The notes under the pieces are model-generated. The model saw only the letters and a program-made list of their open reading frames with translations. It had not been told where the DNA came from and did no database searches. A DNA stretch of 64,000 nucleotides from Allium sativum (Eukaryota > Streptophyta > Magnoliopsida > Asparagales > Amaryllidaceae): the NCBI GenBank assembly GCA_030737875.1, contig CM060910.1, forward strand, positions 66,348,501 through 66,412,500, in the 5' to 3' direction. Numbering within the stretch: position 1 is the stretch's first letter; the number at the start of each line of letters is the position of its first letter. Shown piece by piece: positions 58,096 through 64,000 of this stretch. The translations under genes were made by a program, and so were the position numbers.

Positions 58096-61000
58096 TGAGA
58101 CGACCCAAACTTACCATTACGGGAAAGCCCGGATTGAATTGTGAACACAATGCACCAGACACAAACAATAGAACTTTTCATTGCTATTACGACAATTTAC
58201 ATCAGAGTACAAGAATATAACAGAGTATGAATAAATAATATACAGTGGGAAATATCAGAGATTAAAATACATAGAAGCGGAAATTTAAATGTATAAATAC
58301 AATGCATAGCGGAAAATACAATAACTAGCACAACTGAATGAAATACATGGATGTAAAGCTTTCCGAACATAGCTCCAGCAATAATCCAGGATCTTGGGAA
58401 AAGAAATATCTGCGAAAACGAAAAATACTAGTTGCCCGTGCGGAAAATATGGGCACCTAGATTTTAGGTAGAAACAATAAACTCCGAGTCAGTTATGGGA
58501 CTGGTGTGAGAACTAAAACAGTTATTAATTTGATTTTAAAGTTAGGTAAATCAAGGGACCATGCCGTATGACACAGAACAGGTTTACCCCCAAGAATATC
58601 AGTGCATAAAATAAATAGCGCAATGCTGACAAAAGAAAAATGAAGCTATTATAAGACTCAGGTCCCATCACACAATGCAACGTAAGCCGAAGGATAGAAT
58701 TTTACCTTATAATAGCCACATATGCTTGGTACGCAAAATTTATCTTTTATTATTACTATTAGTGAAGAAATCAACTTCAAATATAAATGTATCAATCATA
58801 GACGACATGAGCGCCCCATCCCACTTTGTCTACATATATAGGTTTACAATTAAAACCGCAAAATGTCATATTGGAAGTTTGGATTTCCATCATGATTGCT
58901 CTTGATTCGAAAGATTTATCGCATAGTACAATACACAACGGTTTACGTCTTGTACATGAGAAAACACAGTAATGAACATCCGCACCATATCCAGGATATC
59001 AAGTATCTCAAGGCTTACGTCTCGTGCATGAGAAAACACCGAATACTCTATCCTTCTGGGAATCGGGGGGTGTGCCCTATCCCTACCAGGTGTGTACCGA
59101 CCACACCCAGCCTATCTCGGTCGACCAAATCCATCCTCATATCAAAAGTATACTGATCTAACCATTAGTTCACCATCATACCGATGTGTGAGGCTCGTGA
59201 ATTAACGCTACACAAAGCTGTGCTAATTAAAGTATGCTTTGATCATCATCCACCAAGCTCTTCTTTTCAACAACATCTTGGATCACTGCAACTGAACATG
59301 CCACACTGTTAATCCATACCGTACCACTGATTTCTACCAATATATAACCTCTAAGATCGTACGTCTCAAATAATAGTGCTAAGTAAGAGAATAAATTCTC
59401 CGCTACCAAACAGATATATATTTAGCAGAGATCAACGAATTTAGTATAAAGGAATACAACGTCAGACATACCATCCATTTACAAGTCCGTTCTAGGTTTG
59501 AATGAAACCAGAGGCACCTTATTCCTTGTCCCGTATGTCCAATACAGGAGAGAGGGCCTCGCATATCCGAACAATCAACAAATACATCCGGACGGCTATC
59601 GCAGTAGCCCCTTCAAGGTAGCTACTCCAATCATGGACATGAGTAGCAACCCATCCATTCGATGTGAAGATCGTCGGTCTTGTAACATCTTAAATCTCTT
59701 CGACTGTTAGTCGTCGTAACAATTATTCAGAATGGGTTAAACCCGATCTTTCCGAATAACTCGCGTATCTTATAATCAAATGCTATAACAACACATCATG
59801 CGCCTCATTCCAATCTAGAATACTCTTTTATTCGTATTTCTTTATTTTGGAAAGGATCTCATTAATCTTATTAAAGATTATCACTTTTAAACACACTGTT
59901 TAATCCATTTCTTTGAAAATCATTTCAAAAGATTTTATAGTATCTTTGCACAATTTAAACCAAATTAAGGTTTATCAAACTAGTCGAGATTAAGGCCTTA
60001 CCGAAGCAATCATTCATTTTATTATCCCATCCCAACCTATTTGTCCCATGGAGCAAAACAGTTAGTACTCCATATCTGACACCACAGTGTTATCGATAAA
60101 TTCAATTACCATTTCATGTTCAAATATAATTAAAGATTTGATCTTCGCATGAAGTAAAACTGGTGATATTCCTTTCCCGATCACTTTCTTGAATTTGATA
60201 ATTTTAATTATCCCATTCCCATTTCAATCTAATTAAAGATTTATTAAAACTCCACTTAGTTTTAATCTCCAAAATTCATTGTTTAATGATTATTTAACTT
60301 TGGGAAACCAATCATGCCACATTGACAATTTAAACTATACCATTGATTTCTACCAATATATAACCTCTAAGCTTGTACGTCTCAAAGAAGGGTGTTAAGC
60401 AAGAGAATAAATTCTCCACCACCAAACAAATATATATTTAGCAGAGATCAATGAATACAACTTGAAATACAATGTTAAACATGAAATCCTTTCTTTAATA
60501 GGGTTAAAGAACAAATGTCCTTTAGAACATACTCCACGATAAACCCAAAATCACATTCCATCAAACTGGAACTTCGGGAAATAGATCAATATAAATTTCC
60601 ATATCAGACTAATAATATAAATGGAATAACTGCAAAGCCTTTTAAATTCCATATATAATAATGGTCTTCCTTCACTAAAGCTCGTCTCGATTACCACCAA
60701 ATCAAATTCCATTCAATTCCAATTTAATATATTAAATTGGAAAAATCTTAGAATAAAGATTTCTAAATTCCAAATCATAACTTCACTGTTAATTTGGTTA
60801 AAGAACAAATGTTATTTAAAACACCATTCACGATAAACCCAAAATCATATTCCATCAAACTGGAGCTTTCACGGAAAACAGATCAATATATAATTGATAT
60901 AAATTTCCGTATCAGACTAATAATATAAATGGAATAATGGCATAGCCTTTTAATTCCATATATAATAACGGTCTTCCTTCATATAAGCTCATCTAAATTA

Positions 61001-64000
61001 TCACCAAATCGAATTCCATTCAATTCCAATTTAATATATTAAATTGGAAAACTTTACTTTGGTAAAATTCCATTAGATCTTAGAAGAAAGATTTCAAAAT
61101 TCCAAATCTTAACTTCACTGCTAATTGGGTTAAAGAACAAATGTTATTTTAAACACCATTCACAATAAACCCAAAATCACATTCCATCAAACTGGAACTT
61201 TCACAGGAAATAGATCAATATATAATCGATATAAATTTCTGTATTAGACTAATAATATAAATGGAATAACAGTAAAGCCTTTTAAATTCCATATATAATA
61301 ATGGTCTTCCTTCACAGAAGCTCATCTCGATTATCACCAAATCGAATTCCATTCAATTCCAATTTAATATATTAACAGGGAAACCATTACTTCGGAAAAT
61401 TTCCATTAAATCTTAGAATAAAATTTCTAAATTCCAAATCTTAACTTCACTATTAATTTGGTTAAAGAACAAATGTTATTTAAAACACCGTTCACGATAA
61501 ACACATAAACCCAATTCTTTTACTCAATTCCAATTAAATATTAATTAATTGAAAATTTTCAATAAATCTTAATTTAAAGATTTATTCTTTTTTGAACTGG
61601 GTTTAAGAATAGTGTTATTTAAGGCACTATTAACGACAAACCCAAAATCACAATTGATATTAAATATAAGGCTCGGAATAGAAATTATATTGGCTTATAT
61701 TCAATATCAAATTCTGAAACCAATGGATATCGTATTGGGAATAACAATGTTCGTATCTTCCAAATTCCTCAACTATATCCATATAATCACGGAATCCAAT
61801 ATCGAAATATTATTCCCGAAGATTATTTCCTTCCAAATCCATTCTAATTTATTCTTTGGAAAATTCTGGTTATTTTAAAACCATTTTCAAATCCAATCCA
61901 TTTATTTCTAAAAATAATTGGATTATTATTCTAGTTATTAACTAGTTCATTTCGATAAAAAATATATTTTTATCTTTTCAAAACTGTAATTTTTCGTCCA
62001 AAATCTTTCCAAATCATTAATTATGATTTTACATAATTTTTCCATATTTTTAATAATTTTAATATCGCCCGTACAGTCGGGTTCTAATAACAGCCACCGA
62101 ACTGCATCCATGGCGACCTTTTCCAAAACTGATTTGGACATATCGTAAAATCCAACAGTTAGATTTCAAATCTCTTATATTCGTTGAAAAGATCTTTTCT
62201 ATTCGAACCGAATGGTTCCAGTTTTAGGAGAATCTGATGGTCGGATCTCCCGTTACATCAATTTGAATTTAATGGTCGAAATGCGCGAACGATCATTCCG
62301 CGGATTTATAAATTCAATTTAAAACGATTCCAACTTCTATGTTAATTTTAAATCAAAATTGAATATTCTATATCATTATTATATTAAAATGATAATATTT
62401 TCAAAATATCAGATTTTGAAATCACTTTTCGATATTCACTATAAAATGAATAAAATCGAAAGAAATTCCCTTTTATGTTAAAATGGCGCTTAACTACTTA
62501 ACAGGGCTTCACATTTCAATATTTTCATATCCATCCAAAATCGGGCATCAAAATCACATTACGATTATTCACAGAATATTATTTCAAAATATTCTTTATT
62601 TTAAAATATTCGTTATTTTAAAATATTCCTTATTTCTGAATTGGAATCAGACTCAATCAATTACCATATAATTTTAGTTATATGAATTTCATACATCGCA
62701 TGTATACAACAATAATGATAAACAATCATTAAAAATTCACATAACAACCAGAGAGCATTTTACAACTGTATAAGGATTAAAATAAATAAATAAATAACAC
62801 TTATATAGTCTGTCAATCCATCATTACATACCACTAATTATTGGGATCAGTGTATGTCAAATATCATCCCAATACCCGTTTGGGGTTTTCAAACAACAAA
62901 TACTGATTATTGTTTATGCAGTTGGGCGATGTGTAAAATTATCGTCCAATCGAGATCAGTTAAATGGGTGTACATATTCAAACCATCCGATTTGTAAATG
63001 AATATTTTTTTTTATTTTTTTTCATGATGATTTATACATATTATATATATATAATTTTATATACAACAATATCAATCACTAACACTCCCAATCACAATCT
63101 AAATAAACAATCAACCATGGTTTGTACAAAAAAATAGTGTCAGGAGCTACTAAGCCATGTCTGCAACCTATTATATAATAACTGTAAAATAATTTGAGTG
63201 AGAGAGAGAGTTCTCACAATCGGTTTCCACTGCGTCATTCTTTATTGGACGGTTTAAATTTGAATTTGCCTGAAATTCTGATTTGCTCCAAATCGCTTCT
63301 AGCCAGTTCCATCGCGAAGAGTTTAATTTTACGGTTCCAACACACTTTGAATCATCAAATTCTGTTTCTGTTTGAATGAAATATCACTATTTGAATTTAA
63401 ATAAGCTAACTAGTTCATTAACTAATAATTGATTAAGATAATTCAACCCTAATTACCATCTAATTAATCCTGGCTGCCCCTTTTCCTTTTCTTCCCCGAT
63501 TACACTCAAATAGTTCGAACCTATCCTCATCTAAATAAACTGTCGTCGCCACCCACAGGAGCCACCAGCTGACCATCAAAAACCGCCACGACAAAGCCCT
63601 CCGCGCCACCATCTTCCTCCCTCAATTTCGGCGAACTCTACCTCCCCTGAATCCTAGAATCGTTGGCGAACGAACCCACATCCAGGTCGGAATTCAAACC
63701 CTCTAAGCCACGAAATATAATCACCACCGTACCATATTGAAGAGCACTGAAATCTTCACCAATTTCGTTTAATAACCCTAGTCTAATTCGAAGTATAATA
63801 GGAGGGATTAATGATTTAAGCTCAGAAGAATCTGTCCATTTAAAATATAGTGGCGGCGGCAGTTTTGTAATAAGAGAATAGGGTTTGGGAATAAATTTTG
63901 GGTATTTATAGCTATTTTTAATAATATTTTAATCCTTCTATTTTTATTTTGCGTCTGAATTCCAAATCAAACCCAACGACTGTCATTCCTAACCAAATAC
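58096..64000 (-). mobile_element. 5' LTR of element C, partial
   Basis: This is the LTR copy matching 50236-56180, cut by the window end about 0.85 kb short of its start. It contains a triple tandem repeat (60543-61500), a degenerate hairpin block (63143-63158), a GC-rich leader (63470-63700), and a TATA box (63903-63910). It lacks the AT-rich stretch that follows TTCAGGCCATT in the 3' LTR: at 62300 GATCATTCCGCGGATTTATAAATTC joins directly, a deletion of about 70 bp. Confidence 0.85.
60543..61500 (-). repeat. ~327 bp tandem repeat, three units, C 5' LTR
   Basis: Units start at 60543, 60837 and 61169, giving periods of 294 and 332. The first unit is shortened by internal deletions. The unit number equals that of the 3' LTR. 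Confidence 0.8.

Larger units (their letters stand above)
50236..64000 (-). mobile_element. Element C: giant-LTR retrotransposon, minus strand, incomplete
   Basis: Read on the minus strand it has a 5' LTR (running from beyond the window end down to 58096), a PBS, a 1,076 bp interior, a PPT, and a complete 6,784 bp 3' LTR ending at 50236 (GGGTCGTCTCA on the minus strand). The bases outside its end are TTTAT (50231-50235). The matching duplication lies past the window. It belongs to the same class as A and B, with LTRs enlarged by a ~327 bp tandem repeat. There is no recognisable protein. The LTRs differ by many scattered changes and small indels, more than those of N or B by eye. Confidence 0.85.

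Overview
The window looks like repeat-dense, AT-rich nuclear DNA of a flowering plant. Direct signs are tRNA-iMet-type primer binding sites (TGGTATCAGAGC), LTRs that begin TGTAAC/TGTAAT and end in CA, polypurine tracts next to 3' LTRs, and stacked nested insertions. No intact gene, rRNA gene, functional tRNA gene or CRISPR array was found. Almost every base belongs to a Ty3/gypsy-like LTR retrotransposon or a fragment of one. The species cannot be named from this sequence.

Layout. (1) 1-2351 is the 3' part of a giant LTR (E1, + strand), with three copies of a ~120 bp insert. (2) 2352-3505 is the 3' end of an LTR related to element N. (3) 3506-5554 plus 33705-35088 is one minus-strand giant LTR (D), split by element A. 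(4) Element A (5555-33699, + strand) has a perfect ACTAA target-site duplication (TSD). It holds a 5' LTR, a short core, an inverted foreign LTR (A', 12589-~27736), and the rest of its own 3' LTR. (5) Element N (13725-22932, + strand, TSD TATGC) is inserted inside A'. It has 3.7 kb LTRs and a 1.7 kb interior with only a degenerate gag zinc-knuckle remnant. (6) 35089-36207 plus 49009-50235 is unassigned DNA, split by element B (36208-49008, + strand, TSD AATGC/AATAC). (7) Element C (minus strand) runs from 50236 past the window end.

The central observation concerns A, B, C, D, A' and E1, which are related subfamilies of one unusual class. Their LTRs are about 5.9-6.8 kb, while the interior is only about 1.05 kb (B and C). 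That interior carries a PBS and a PPT but no recognisable protein. These elements must have been mobilised in trans. Their LTRs keep a modular architecture: diverged U3 modules, a TATA box, a pyrimidine/GC-rich leader, hairpin arrays or tandem repeats, a hairpin (GGTGCTTAGTAGCACC) seen in A, A', B and C, repeated CTTTAACCCAGTTAAAG palindromes, and a common LTR 3' end.

The nesting gives a relative chronology: D before A, A before A', A' before N. B and C are separate insertions to the right. LTR similarity was judged by eye only. No alignment or database search was run.
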